64,000 nucleotides of DNA from Cellulosilyticum sp. I15G10I2 (GTDB lineage: Bacteria > Bacillota > Clostridia > Lachnospirales > Cellulosilyticaceae), in contig NZ_FMMP01000006.1 in assembly GCF_900095725.1 (NCBI RefSeq), forward strand, positions 1,364,001-1,428,000, in the 5' to 3' direction. This document shows, in pieces, positions 41,832 through 51,444 of this stretch (its first letter is position 1; every line of letters begins with the position of its first letter). Under the pieces are notes generated by a model, which did no database searches, was not told the DNA's origin, and saw only the letters and a program-made list of their open reading frames with translations. The position numbers and the translations under genes are program-made.

Positions 41832-42035
41832 ATGAATAAAGTTCATTATAACGTGTCTGGATTACAAAACTCTCAAATTAAAACACAAGTTAAAAATGCA
41901 CTTAATCAACTATCAGGTGTTCAAATGGTTAATGTAGATTTAGGTAGAGGTTCTATAGAAGTTGGCTATAATGAAGCCACTCAAGAATCCGAAATTATTC
42001 AATGTATTGAACATATTGGATGTAAAATAGATTAA
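41832..42035 (+). CDS. HMA-like small protein lacking the metal CxxC
   Basis: 67 residues with the ferredoxin-like beta-alpha-beta pattern of heavy-metal-associated domains (HYNVSGLQNSQIKTQVKNAL; GVQMVNVDLGRGSIEVGY; IIQCIEHIGCKID). Where copper chaperones have MxCxxC, this has GLQNSQ. Two cysteines occur instead near the C-terminus, six residues apart. It could be a non-metal scaffold, a redox protein or a degenerate chaperone. AAAGGA ribosome site; own terminator. Confidence 0.75.
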   Translation: MNKVHYNVSGLQNSQIKTQVKNALNQLSGVQMVNVDLGRGSIEVGYNEATQESEIIQCIEHIGCKID

Positions 42036-42054
42036 TTGATGTATTCAATAAAAG

Positions 42055-42093
42055 CCCTATTTCAGCTAACATTTCTGGAATAGGGTATTTTTT
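42055..42093 (+). terminator. Terminator of the HMA-like gene
   Basis: 11-bp stem (42055-42065 with 42075-42085, one G-U pair) then TATTTTTTG. Confidence 0.85.
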
Positions 42094-42177
42094 GTAGTTA
42101 TCTTCTATTTAAGGGAACTTTTATTTTTCTTTTGGCGTCTAATTTCTTATCAAACTTATATAAAAGGAGAAAAATCA

Positions 42178-43200
42178 ATGAAATTTAAAAAATTACTTAC
42201 AGGCTTTTTACCAGTTGCTATTTTATCTGCTTTGGCAGTTACATCTTTCGCTTCCTTCTCAGATACAATAGTCTTAGACAATACTTCTCTCCCTATTGAA
42301 TCAGCTATTCCAATAAGTGCTCCGCTTGATACCATCAAACACTCTCATTTTAATTCTTTTACTGGAGTCGTAAAAGAATTAGCTGCTTATCCAGCTATAA
42401 AAGGGTCAATAATAGTCTCTGTAGAAAACGATGAAGGAATTCCAGCAAACATTATCATCTCTGAAAACACCTATATTATTGGTGATGCAGAAATAACCAA
42501 AGGGGCAACTATTACTGGATTTTATGATGCCACAAGACCAATGATTTTAATTTACCCAGCACAGTATAATGCAGAAGTAGTTGTTGTGGGCACGCCGGAA
42601 CAAACTATTAAAGTGGATGTATTTGATAAAGATCTTGTAAGTGCTGATGGCTTATTAAAACTCAATATTTCTAAGGATACGGAAATCATATCTCACGATG
42701 GAAAGCCTTTTGAAGGAGAACTTGCGAGCAGAAAGCTGGCAGTCCTTTATGGTATTTCAACCAAAAGCCTTCCTGCACAAACAACCCCTTCTAAAGTTAT
42801 TGTACTTTTTGAAGAACCAGAACCTGTTTTACCCACTTCAGATGCTATTTCAGATCTTGAACTTTTAATCAATGATAAAAAGATAGCATCACCTGCTGTT
42901 TATACAAATGATCTGAATACCTTGATGGTTCCTCTTCGTGCAATTAGTGAAGCGGTTGGTTTTGAAGTCTCTTGGGAAGAACGTTCAAAGACCATCAGGG
43001 TTGGTAAAGGTATTTCTTTAGCAATAGATGAAGACTATTATACTTATATGAAAACTGCTCCTATTCAATTAGGTACTGCGCCTGAACTCGTGGAGAATAC
43101 CACCTTTGTTCCGTTAAGTTTCTTTAAAGATGTGATGCGCTTAGATCATGCAGATATTTTCGGTTCACAGGTTGTAATCAGTGGTAAAATTATAAATTAA
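42178..43200 (+). CDS. Secreted protein with copper amine oxidase N-terminal (stalk) domain
   Basis: 340 residues: signal peptide (LLTGFLPVAILSALAVTSFAS), ~200 residues of beta-rich sequence, then a Cu_amine_oxidN1 domain: LELLINDKKIASPAVYTND, LMVPLRAISEAVGFEVSWE, TIRVGKG, TTFVPLSFFKDVM. The domain is common in Clostridial surface proteins and is not itself an oxidase. AAAAGGAG ribosome site. Confidence 0.85.
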   Translation: MKFKKLLTGFLPVAILSALAVTSFASFSDTIVLDNTSLPIESAIPISAPLDTIKHSHFNSFTGVVKELAAYPAIKGSIIVSVENDEGIPANIIISENTYIIGDAEITKGATITGFYDATRPMILIYPAQYNAEVVVVGTPEQTIKVDVFDKDLVSADGLLKLNISKDTEIISHDGKPFEGELASRKLAVLYGISTKSLPAQTTPSKVIVLFEEPEPVLPTSDAISDLELLINDKKIASPAVYTNDLNTLMVPLRAISEAVGFEVSWEERSKTIRVGKGISLAIDEDYYTYMKTAPIQLGTAPELVENTTFVPLSFFKDVMRLDHADIFGSQVVISGKIIN

Positions 43201-43219
43201 ATTATCGATAAACACTTAA

Positions 43220-43264
43220 AAGGTGTATTTGACAACTTAGTATACTACTTGTCAAATACACCTT
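43220..43264. terminator. Bidirectional terminator
   Basis: Perfect 16-bp stem (43220-43235 with 43249-43264), 13-nt loop, between converging genes. Confidence 0.85.
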
Positions 43265-43268
43265 ACTT

Positions 43269-45881
43269 TTAATCCATCACTTCTACTTCAAAGGTCTTTA
43301 AGTTAGCCAGCTTATCATAAGGCATCCATAATTTATTTTGCTGCATCTGAGTGTCATAGATACACTCTTCACATCTATCATTTACTTTAAAGGTGCGTCC
43401 TTCTCTGTGCATATTCGTATATTTTATTATCACCCTACAGCCTCGTAGAGTCATTTCCACCTCCATACTTTCAAAAGGAATGTCTTTTGAGGGCTGTATC
43501 CATATCCCCGCGTATTCAGGCTGTATCCCAAATATATACTTGATAAATGTTTTAAGTATAACGTTTGAGCTGCCTGTCTGCCAATCCTGCATGGATTCTC
43601 CATCTATCTTCTTTTCTTCATTATACCCATAGGAATTTGGCACAACATAAGGCGATACCGAAAGCCTCTCATGAGTGAAAGGTAATGCTTTAGCAAGTTC
43701 TTCCCACGCACTATGTGATTCTCCCATTTTAAAGAGAGACATAATGCCAAAGGCTGAGGCATGAATATAAACTGCTCCATTTTCAGCTGTTCCTTTTGGA
43801 AGATTAGGTATACGGCCCACGCCGTGCGTTCCTTTTTCAAAGTGAGGACAGAATGTCTTAAGTCCGTATTTGGAATCAAGCCGCCTATAGGCATCTAGTA
43901 TGGCTGCTTTGATACTTACATCCTTACTATACATATCAGATAGCACCCAAAAAGCATTGGAGGTAATACCGTCCCGTGCCTTACCATCAGGATCATTAAA
44001 ACTGCCTACTAAGTAGCTTCTCTCATCTCCCCAGCCATGGACAATCTTTTTCTCCCCTTTTTCATTCTGTATAACAGCATACTTAAGAAGACCTTCTTCA
44101 AGTTGCTGTCTAGCGCTTCTATAGCCTTCTATCTTTTCTTGATAATACTCTTTATCTAAGTACTCAAGAAGCTCTATCATCTCCTGACAATTTTGATACA
44201 CTTGAAGTGTTGCCATTATCGAGACTCCCGTACCAAATGCCTTATCTTTGTTTGTGCTGACCCCCAGTCCATCTAGTGCATCATTCCAATCTCCATACAG
44301 TGCATAAATACAGCCTGTAGCGCCAGTATCTCTATTTTTAAGTAAGAAATTCATAATATCAAACATATGCTGAAGCACTGAACTCTTTTGGTCAAGCTTT
44401 TTTGCAGTATGTGCTTTTTCATCCACAAACTCATAGTAGCCACACATTTCATTTAAGAAATCGAAGTCTCCAGTATATTTCAAATAGGTGCTGATAGTTG
44501 AAATAATCCATACCCCTTGGTCAATAAAAGCTCTTAGATCCATAGCAGGAGAAGCACCTTCAAATGCTGGCAGGGAATATTGCCTTGGCGCACGACCATC
44601 AGGCTGAATAAAGTTAAGGCCTTCCAGCATCTTAGCTCTTGCAGTTTCAGGCTGCCAGGCAATTAACCCCTCCATCGCTTGATAAACATCTCTTATCCCA
44701 ATAAGTGAGAAATTTGATAATTGAACATAGCCTTTAATAACCGCACAAAACTCGACTTGCTTTTTGAGATGCTCAAAGAATGCGTTAAGGACTTCTTCTT
44801 TAATCTCCGCTTTTAATCTTTTGCCAAACTTAACTTTAAGGGCCTCTTGACGTGCTTTATCTTGTGCAATAAGCGCGCTTTCTAGTGCATCGATCATTTG
44901 CGGTGAAGGACTGCTTGAAATGGCAGTGTCTTTTTGTTCTTCTTCTAGTACACAGCTCATCTTCGTATCTATTCTTATATCACTGTAAGGCTTTAATGCT
45001 AAATGAAATATATCTCCTGCTATGCCAATCTCTGTAAAAGATGTGACTTTCTTCGTCTGTCCAAAAGTGCCTTTATAAAGAGCCTTTGGCGTATGAAGTG
45101 AACTGATCGTTCCCCCCACATAATCATTTCTCGAAGTCGTTTCTTCAATGCTTATTATTTCAGCTCCCTGGGATGCTTCTATATGTCTTGTAAAAACAGC
45201 ATAATTCGGCATCATAGCGCCTCTATCTCTTTCTTCATAAACTTCTATTAAGAAGCTGTCAAGATTCTGCTCCCCCTTTTTAGGAACTACAGAAGCTTGT
45301 CTAAACCAGCGATTTTCTGCGCCTTCCATCACTGCATTTTTAAGAAAGGGATTAAAATAAGAAGCTACAAAAAACTTCTTATTTTCATGGCTTAGATTTT
45401 CTGCAGTTAAACTCCAATAAGTGTTTCTAGCCACATCTACAAAAACTCTGACGGCAAATCTTACCCCATTTGTCTCTGTTATATAATAAGCACTTTTTGT
45501 TGTAAATATTGTGTAACGTTCTACGCATTCTTTTGCTAGAATAACTGGAACTGACAATAGCGGTACCACCTCATATTGACCGTCTTTTTCAAATCCTGCA
45601 AAAAAAGCTATTTTAGGCTCCTGCCCCTCTGAAGCTCTTAAGTACTGAGAAAATAAACCTTCATTGCTATGCATATAACCTGATGCATAGACCCAATAGT
45701 TAAACCCATCTTGTCCCAAAGGGTATCTGCTGTCCCCATTTTCTCTTGGTAAACATAATATGTCATTATTTTCTATAAAATAAACTTGGCCAGGCATTTC
45801 CTTTTCCAGCGCCTCGGCTGGGTAATCATTTAGTCTTTGATAAGCCTTTTGATAGGTGTTAACTTTATCTTTGAGTTTCAT
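43269..45881 (-). CDS. GH94-family glycoside phosphorylase, possibly on a GlcNAc disaccharide
   Basis: 870 residues, no signal peptide. (alpha/alpha)6-barrel phosphorylase with the catalytic-acid motif YGDWNDALDG near residue 530, GWGDERSYL, an IGIRDVYQAMEG segment, and DGESMQDWQTGSS near the C-terminus. GH94 enzymes cleave beta-linked disaccharides with phosphate to a sugar-1-phosphate plus a sugar. Presence of a mutase, NagA and NagB favours a GlcNAc substrate, such as chitobiose (inference); cellobiose or others remain possible. Overlaps the GH3 gene by 17 bp. GAGGTGAT ribosome site. Confidence 0.85.
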   Translation of the reverse strand: MKLKDKVNTYQKAYQRLNDYPAEALEKEMPGQVYFIENNDILCLPRENGDSRYPLGQDGFNYWVYASGYMHSNEGLFSQYLRASEGQEPKIAFFAGFEKDGQYEVVPLLSVPVILAKECVERYTIFTTKSAYYITETNGVRFAVRVFVDVARNTYWSLTAENLSHENKKFFVASYFNPFLKNAVMEGAENRWFRQASVVPKKGEQNLDSFLIEVYEERDRGAMMPNYAVFTRHIEASQGAEIISIEETTSRNDYVGGTISSLHTPKALYKGTFGQTKKVTSFTEIGIAGDIFHLALKPYSDIRIDTKMSCVLEEEQKDTAISSSPSPQMIDALESALIAQDKARQEALKVKFGKRLKAEIKEEVLNAFFEHLKKQVEFCAVIKGYVQLSNFSLIGIRDVYQAMEGLIAWQPETARAKMLEGLNFIQPDGRAPRQYSLPAFEGASPAMDLRAFIDQGVWIISTISTYLKYTGDFDFLNEMCGYYEFVDEKAHTAKKLDQKSSVLQHMFDIMNFLLKNRDTGATGCIYALYGDWNDALDGLGVSTNKDKAFGTGVSIMATLQVYQNCQEMIELLEYLDKEYYQEKIEGYRSARQQLEEGLLKYAVIQNEKGEKKIVHGWGDERSYLVGSFNDPDGKARDGITSNAFWVLSDMYSKDVSIKAAILDAYRRLDSKYGLKTFCPHFEKGTHGVGRIPNLPKGTAENGAVYIHASAFGIMSLFKMGESHSAWEELAKALPFTHERLSVSPYVVPNSYGYNEEKKIDGESMQDWQTGSSNVILKTFIKYIFGIQPEYAGIWIQPSKDIPFESMEVEMTLRGCRVIIKYTNMHREGRTFKVNDRCEECIYDTQMQQNKLWMPYDKLANLKTFEVEVMD

Positions 45882-47490
45882 AGATCACCTCTTCTTTTGC
45901 CTCATTGAAATCAAATTTCCCATCTCCAAATAAAGTCTCTGCCAGGGCGCTTAGGGTGACCTGCGTAAGACCTCCTGTTATGATCACATAGTCACAGTAC
46001 TTAGCGAGTATTTTTGCATCTTCTGGACTTCTTGTTGCTATACCCATAATCTTTTTATGAGGGCAAAACTGTCTGATGTACTCAATCGTTTCTACCTGTT
46101 CTCTAAAACAATAGGCATTAACTGTTGTAAAAATAACAAAATCTGAAATAATAGCAATGTCTCCTACAGATACCATCTCCATATGCGTGGGACGCCATGG
46201 CATGATGACTTCTTTTATATTATGATGATAGCCGTCGTTTCTAATGGTATCTTCTAATGAAAGCTTATCGTAGAGATTAATCGCATCACTCATCACAAGC
46301 CTTGCTGGATTTCCAAATATAATACCTAGTTTTTGCTCTTTATCCAGTTTAATTGGAAAATCTTGTGAGTTTCCTTTGTACAGAATAAGTGATTTTTTAG
46401 CTATATTGTAAGCTATACGACTGCCTTCACTTTTACAAAAACCTTTTTCTTCTGGAATGGGTTCGCTCGCATATTTTGCTTTATACTCTAGTACTTTAAA
46501 GCAGGCCTCGTTAATACGTTCTTCTGAGATGCTTCCCTCTTTAACGCACATTTCTATAAAATCCACATACCAAGGACCGGCACACGTCGAGATAATAAGA
46601 TCACTGCCTGCATTCAGGGCATAAATCAAAGCATCTTTTTCACCATAAGCATTAAGTATAGCCTGCATTACGAGATCATCTGTTACAATAAGTCCCTTAA
46701 AGCCTAACTTGTGACGCAGATAATCAATAACCGCTTTGGATAAAGAAGCTGGTTTCTCACTGTCTATTGCTGTAAATATGCCATGATGCATCATGATACA
46801 ATCCAGCCCATCTGCTATAGCCTCTTTAAACGGCAAGAGCTCTACGGATTCAAGTCTTTCTATATCGCCTGGATGAACATCCATTTTAAAGTGCGTATCC
46901 TCTTGTGTCAGCCGCATCCCCGGAAAATGTTTGCCACATGCCATAACACGCTCTTCTTGGAGTCCTCTTATAAACCCTTTCCCCATATCAGCTACCACAC
47001 AAGGATTACTTGAGTAAATTCTATTATCTACTACTGGTATGCCGTTTACTCTGTCATAGCTTACGTCAAGTACAGGTGCATAGCATAAATCTATCCCTGC
47101 ATATTTAAGCTCCTTAGCAACGTGTTTTCCCTGCCGATAGGCCATAGCCTGATCATTTGCAAAACCCATTGCCATATTGCCTGGAAACATAACCGTTCCT
47201 TTATGTATTGCAGTCAGCTGTCCGCCTTCTTGGTCAATACTTAAAAGAATAGGAATCTTGAATCTGTTTTCTTTAGCATGTGCTTTAATATTTTTGCTCA
47301 TTGCATGAAGCTGCTCAATGTCCCTTACATTATTGCCAGAAAAAAATATAATACCACCAAGCTCCGTCCTCTTATTCATTGCTATTAAATTTTCTGGCAT
47401 ATCTTCGTAGCCTTGATAATATTGAAGAAAAGTCTGCCCGATTTTTTCGCGTAATGTCATCTCTTTAAAAACTTGTTGTATATCAAACAT
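45865..47490 (-). CDS. nagZ: GH3-family beta-N-acetylglucosaminidase (NagZ-like)
   Basis: 541 residues, cytoplasmic. N-terminal barrel with GGIIFFSGNN, LLSIDQEGGQLTAI, GKHFPGM...EDTH (Asp-x-His dyad near 200) and nucleophile Asp in LIVTDDLVMQAI near 271; then a second domain. NagZ-type enzymes use this Asp/His loop. Related GH3 enzymes can be phosphorylases releasing GlcNAc-1-phosphate. The loop differs from the usual GHGDTxxDSH (here GMRLTQEDTH), so specificity may differ. GGAGG ribosome site. Confidence 0.88.
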   Translation of the reverse strand: MFDIQQVFKEMTLREKIGQTFLQYYQGYEDMPENLIAMNKRTELGGIIFFSGNNVRDIEQLHAMSKNIKAHAKENRFKIPILLSIDQEGGQLTAIHKGTVMFPGNMAMGFANDQAMAYRQGKHVAKELKYAGIDLCYAPVLDVSYDRVNGIPVVDNRIYSSNPCVVADMGKGFIRGLQEERVMACGKHFPGMRLTQEDTHFKMDVHPGDIERLESVELLPFKEAIADGLDCIMMHHGIFTAIDSEKPASLSKAVIDYLRHKLGFKGLIVTDDLVMQAILNAYGEKDALIYALNAGSDLIISTCAGPWYVDFIEMCVKEGSISEERINEACFKVLEYKAKYASEPIPEEKGFCKSEGSRIAYNIAKKSLILYKGNSQDFPIKLDKEQKLGIIFGNPARLVMSDAINLYDKLSLEDTIRNDGYHHNIKEVIMPWRPTHMEMVSVGDIAIISDFVIFTTVNAYCFREQVETIEYIRQFCPHKKIMGIATRSPEDAKILAKYCDYVIITGGLTQVTLSALAETLFGDGKFDFNEAKEEVIYETQR

Positions 47491-47505
47491 AGGCGCCTCC
47501 GCATA

Positions 47506-48123
47506 TTAATGAATGGATACTGGGGAAATAATAAACTTGCCAAATTGATTGGGCAAATGAAAATTAGGCCGTGGTGCGGTAATCGCATTCCAACAAGCAT
47601 ACTGCTGATCTTGTTTACCACCGCATCTATAGAAGTTTGCATACCATACTTCCTTATCTATTGGTGCCTCCTGCATCGTTTCTAATACACTTAGAGGAAT
47701 AGCTAGATCCAATGTCCAGTACGTTTCATGCAGCTCTGAATGTATCTTAATCTGATCGATCAGCTCTTTAGGAGCAAACTTTTTATCCTTTGTGTTATCT
47801 CTATACGCCATATAAATGGTACCATTACAGCTTACTTCAATATTAAAATAGCTTTCACCCTTTTTATTCACTGGGGTTACAAACCACTCAAAGCAGCTGT
47901 CTTCGCACACTGCTTCGTTAGTTACCTTTGCTTCGGCCCGTATATTATGGTCTATACTGTGTGTTTTGATATGTATAACGCCTTGACTTATCGCACACTG
48001 AACAGTAGTAGGCTGCTTCTCCCCTCCAGTGTACCACGGGTACTCCTCTATCTTAAGTTTAGGAACTTGTGCCCAATTAACAGGCTCACTTTGAAAATCA
48101 TAAATAATAGCTTGCTTTTCCAT
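47506..48123 (-). CDS. CBM9-like carbohydrate-binding protein without signal peptide
   Basis: 205 residues. Features of the CBM9-like/DOMON family: DSCFEWFVTPVNKKGESYFN, WTLDLAIPLSVLE, VWYANFYRCGG, and the ending NFHLPNQFGKFI. Stand-alone CBM9-like proteins of this kind occur in sugar operons; usual CBM9 domains sit on secreted enzymes, but this one appears intracellular. It may bind sugars or be an enzyme subunit. GGAGG ribosome site, 15 bp from the GH3 gene. Confidence 0.7.
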   Translation of the reverse strand: MEKQAIIYDFQSEPVNWAQVPKLKIEEYPWYTGGEKQPTTVQCAISQGVIHIKTHSIDHNIRAEAKVTNEAVCEDSCFEWFVTPVNKKGESYFNIEVSCNGTIYMAYRDNTKDKKFAPKELIDQIKIHSELHETYWTLDLAIPLSVLETMQEAPIDKEVWYANFYRCGGKQDQQYACWNAITAPRPNFHLPNQFGKFIISPVSIH

Positions 48124-48125
48124 AA

Positions 48126-49538
48126 CTATACCTCCAAAAATGTTAACATCTTTTGACTCGTTTTCTGTGCTTCTTCTCTTGTACTCATCTCAGCAAATAT
48201 TCTTATCAGAGGCTCTGTACCTGAAAAACGTGCTATAATCCAGCCTCCATTTTCAAAGTAAACTTTAACCCCATCTTCATAGCTTATCCGGCTGACTCGT
48301 GTATCAAAAACAGGAAGCTGCTTCTCTTCAAATAAAAGATGTGTTACTCTCATTTTCTCAGCTTGTGAAAATCTCCTGTCAAACTCCAGCATAACAAACT
48401 TGCCAAATTCCTGATGAATTTCATCCAGCATTTCTGCTAAGTGCTTACCCGTTACACAAATCATTTCTACTAAAAGGCCTGCCGCAAAAATACCATCTTT
48501 CCCTTTGATATGTCCTCTTATCGTAAGCCCTCCGCTGCTTTCTCCGCCTATTAAAGCATTTGTCTCATCCATCTTTGCTGAAATATGTTTAAAGCCAACG
48601 GGTACCTCATAACACACTTCTCCAAAACGCTCAGCTATGGCATCTAAAAGATGGGTCGTTGCAATATTACGGACAACAGGACCTCTCCAGCCTTTATACT
48701 TTAAGAGATAATAATATAAAAGTGCCATAATATCATTAGGATGTATAAATGCTCCTTTTTCATCTATAATGCCTAATCTATCTGCATCGCCATCTGTCCC
48801 AATACCTATATCATATTCTTTTTCAACTACCATGTTTGCAAGCCGCATAAGTGTATTAGCACTAGGTGAGGGCAGTCGCCCGCCAAAGGTAGTATCATGT
48901 CTTTCATGAATGACATCCACTTCACATCTGCAGCTTATAAGTAAAGCTTGCAGTGCATTTTTAGAAACGCCAAACATAGGATCGACTAAGATTTTAAGAT
49001 CCTTTTTTCTAATAGCCTCTCTGTCTAATAACTTAAGCAGCGTATCTATATAGTCATTAAAAGGATTAATTTCTTCAATAAGTCCTTGCGCTTTAGCCTC
49101 ATCATACTCTATTGTTTGAATATCTTGAGAAGTTAAAGAGGCTATAATGCACTCTACTCTTTGGGTTATATCCTCTGCAGCATCTCTCCCGCCTTTTGTA
49201 AAAATCTTAATACCATTATATTCTGCAGGATTGTGGCTTGCTGTAACAGCTATGCCATAGTGACTTCTATAAGTTTTGATATAATGCATAATCAGCGGCG
49301 TCGGAGCCATTTTATTAATGAATTGAACAGGAATACCATTACCAGCTGCCACTTCACTGATCCATTTAGCTGCCTTAACCGATAAAAAACGCCTATCATA
49401 GCCTATAACCAATCCTTGATCTGTGACCGCGTCTTCTTTCATCATCTGAGCTACTGCTTGTGCCACAAGTATTATATTACTTTTAATAAATTCATCTCCT
49501 ATAATAGCCCGCCATCCGCCTGTTCCAAATGCAATCAT
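48126..49538 (-). CDS. Phosphohexomutase (phosphoglucomutase/phosphomannomutase family)
   Basis: 470 residues. Phosphoserine loop VTASHNPAEYNGIK, metal loop GTDGDADRLGI, sugar loop GGESSGGLT and phosphate loop RFSGTEPLIRIF. In this operon the likely task is turning a sugar-1-phosphate made by the phosphorylase(s) into the 6-phosphate, here GlcNAc-1-P to GlcNAc-6-P (inference), or Glc-1-P to Glc-6-P. AAAAGGAG ribosome site. Confidence 0.9.
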   Translation of the reverse strand: MIAFGTGGWRAIIGDEFIKSNIILVAQAVAQMMKEDAVTDQGLVIGYDRRFLSVKAAKWISEVAAGNGIPVQFINKMAPTPLIMHYIKTYRSHYGIAVTASHNPAEYNGIKIFTKGGRDAAEDITQRVECIIASLTSQDIQTIEYDEAKAQGLIEEINPFNDYIDTLLKLLDREAIRKKDLKILVDPMFGVSKNALQALLISCRCEVDVIHERHDTTFGGRLPSPSANTLMRLANMVVEKEYDIGIGTDGDADRLGIIDEKGAFIHPNDIMALLYYYLLKYKGWRGPVVRNIATTHLLDAIAERFGEVCYEVPVGFKHISAKMDETNALIGGESSGGLTIRGHIKGKDGIFAAGLLVEMICVTGKHLAEMLDEIHQEFGKFVMLEFDRRFSQAEKMRVTHLLFEEKQLPVFDTRVSRISYEDGVKVYFENGGWIIARFSGTEPLIRIFAEMSTREEAQKTSQKMLTFLEV

Positions 49539-49566
49539 CTTCCCATCTCCTTTTATTAGCCCCTGG

Positions 49567-50454
49567 TTAACCTTTGACTGCGCCTGCCGTCAGGCCTTTA
49601 ATAATATGTTTTTGTAAAAACAAATAAACAATAAATACAGGAATTACAACTAAAGTTACTGCAGCATTCATAAGCCCATAATCTGTACCATATTCTGAAC
49701 TTATTTTATTGAGCAGTGCAGAAACAGGCAAATACTCATTTTTACGTATAATAATCATCTGCATAAATAAATCATTATAAGACCAGAGGAAGGTAAATAT
49801 AGCTACTGTTGCAAAAGAAGGCTTTGAAATGGGCACGACAATCTTAGTAAATATTTGAAAAGGGCCGCTTCCTTCCACTACTGCCGCTTCCTCCAGTTCT
49901 AGAGGAATACTCTCCATAAACCCCACCATAATAATAATTGCAAAAGGCAGGTTGCCTGCAATCTGAGGCAGAATAACCCCCAGATGTTTATTGACTAAAT
50001 CTAATTGATAAAGTCCCATAAATACTGGAACAATTGTCGCAAATGCAGGAAAGAGTACCGCACTTATAAGTGCGCCATATATGAAGTTTCTCCCTCTAAA
50101 CTTATATCTGGCTAATATATACGCTGCAAGTCCTCCAAAACACATTACTCCAATGACAACCGTTGATGATATGATAAAACTATTTAAATATGCTCTTGCT
50201 ATATTCATTCTGCTAAAAGCTGTTATATAATTTTCAAAAGTAAATGTACTTGCATTTGTTAAACTAAAAGAGTCTTTTAAAATGATTGTGCGGTCTTTAA
50301 AAGAGTTATTTAACACCCATAGCATTGGGAATATAGTCAGCAGTGACCATAGCCCCAGCAAAGTATGTATTGCCGTTTTGCTTAATGCCCCTCTGCTTTT
50401 TGGGGAGCTTCCCTTCCTATTTTCTATTTTATATTTTTTTATAATAGCTTCCAT
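49567..50454 (-). CDS. Carbohydrate ABC transporter permease, MalG type (amino-sugar locus)
   Basis: 295 residues, six membrane segments, EAA loop EEAAVVEGSGPFQIFTKIVV, C-terminus HIIKGLTAGAVKG. Start taken at the ATG (50454), six bases after AGGTG; a GTG three codons earlier is possible. Follows the MalF-type permease by 16 bp. Confidence 0.92.
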   Translation of the reverse strand: MEAIIKKYKIENRKGSSPKSRGALSKTAIHTLLGLWSLLTIFPMLWVLNNSFKDRTIILKDSFSLTNASTFTFENYITAFSRMNIARAYLNSFIISSTVVIGVMCFGGLAAYILARYKFRGRNFIYGALISAVLFPAFATIVPVFMGLYQLDLVNKHLGVILPQIAGNLPFAIIIMVGFMESIPLELEEAAVVEGSGPFQIFTKIVVPISKPSFATVAIFTFLWSYNDLFMQMIIIRKNEYLPVSALLNKISSEYGTDYGLMNAAVTLVVIPVFIVYLFLQKHIIKGLTAGAVKG

Positions 50455-50470
50455 GTTTCGCACCTCTCCT

Positions 50471-51340
50471 CTATATGTCTTCTTGTTTTAAGAGCTTATT
50501 AACAGCAGTTGAGACAATGACGCCTACAATAACTATAAAAACAGCTATTGTACATCCATATCCTACACGTGAAGCTTCATAAACCGTTTTATATTGATAA
50601 GTTCCAAGAAGATAGGTTGTTTCGTTCGGCATTCCTCTAGGTGCAATGGTCCATGGTAAGTCAAAGACTTTAAGTGTACCTGTTATAACCAGTATAAGAC
50701 ACGTCCTTATAACCCCCTTAATAAGCGGCAGTGTAATATATCTCACCTTCTGAAAACCTGTGGCCCCTTCTAGGTAAGCTGACTCATAAATATCCTCTGG
50801 TATAGAGGCTATGCCAGTTAATACAATCACGAAATAAAAGCCTATGTATTGCCATATGACAGGCAATGAAAGCATTCCTAATGCCCTTTTTTCATCCAGC
50901 CACAATACAGGTTTACTTCCAAATTTAATCAGTATTTGGTTAAATAATCCAATGTTATAATCATAGAATAAGATAAACATAAGCCCAATTGCTGTAGCCG
51001 ATATAACAACAGGGAAAAAGAATACTGTTCTGTAAAAGCGTTGCGTTTTGCCAACACTATCCACTAACAGTGCTAAAACTACTGCAAACCCTACCTCAAA
51101 AATGACTGTGAGCATCATCATCATAAAAGTATTTTTGACAGCAGTTATAACAACAGAGTCTGTTAGTAACTCTTCATAATTTTTTATACCTATAAATGTT
51201 TTTCCGAGCCCAGCTAAGTTAGAAATATCAAATAAACTGTTAAATAGGCTTACTAAAAAGGGTAAGTACAAAAAAAGTGAAACAAAAACTAGCGTAGGAA
51301 GAAGAAATATCCAGATTATTTTTTTATTCTTATAGATCAT
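50471..51340 (-). CDS. Carbohydrate ABC transporter permease, MalF type (amino-sugar locus)
   Basis: 289 residues, first segment IWIFLLPTLVFVSLFLYL, EAA loop YESAYLEGATGFQKVRYITL. ATG at 51340 lies eight bases after GGGAG; the longer frame would read through the hairpin upstream. Confidence 0.92.
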   Translation of the reverse strand: MIYKNKKIIWIFLLPTLVFVSLFLYLPFLVSLFNSLFDISNLAGLGKTFIGIKNYEELLTDSVVITAVKNTFMMMMLTVIFEVGFAVVLALLVDSVGKTQRFYRTVFFFPVVISATAIGLMFILFYDYNIGLFNQILIKFGSKPVLWLDEKRALGMLSLPVIWQYIGFYFVIVLTGIASIPEDIYESAYLEGATGFQKVRYITLPLIKGVIRTCLILVITGTLKVFDLPWTIAPRGMPNETTYLLGTYQYKTVYEASRVGYGCTIAVFIVIVGVIVSTAVNKLLKQEDI

Positions 51341-51389
51341 TGCAGTCACTCCCTTCATCCATTTTATTGCCACGATTTTTAAGAAAAGA

Positions 51390-51425
51390 ATAACAGCTGA
51401 TGTCACTTTGACTTTCAACTGTTAT
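51390..51425 (-). promoter_or_regulatory. Hairpin between binding protein and permeases
   Basis: 10-bp stem (51390-51399 with 51416-51425; one G-U pair in RNA), T-rich sequence after it. Same position as the hairpin in the other sugar operon (22341-22376). Confidence 0.6.
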
Positions 51426-51444
51426 CCTTAACATCGCATTAATA

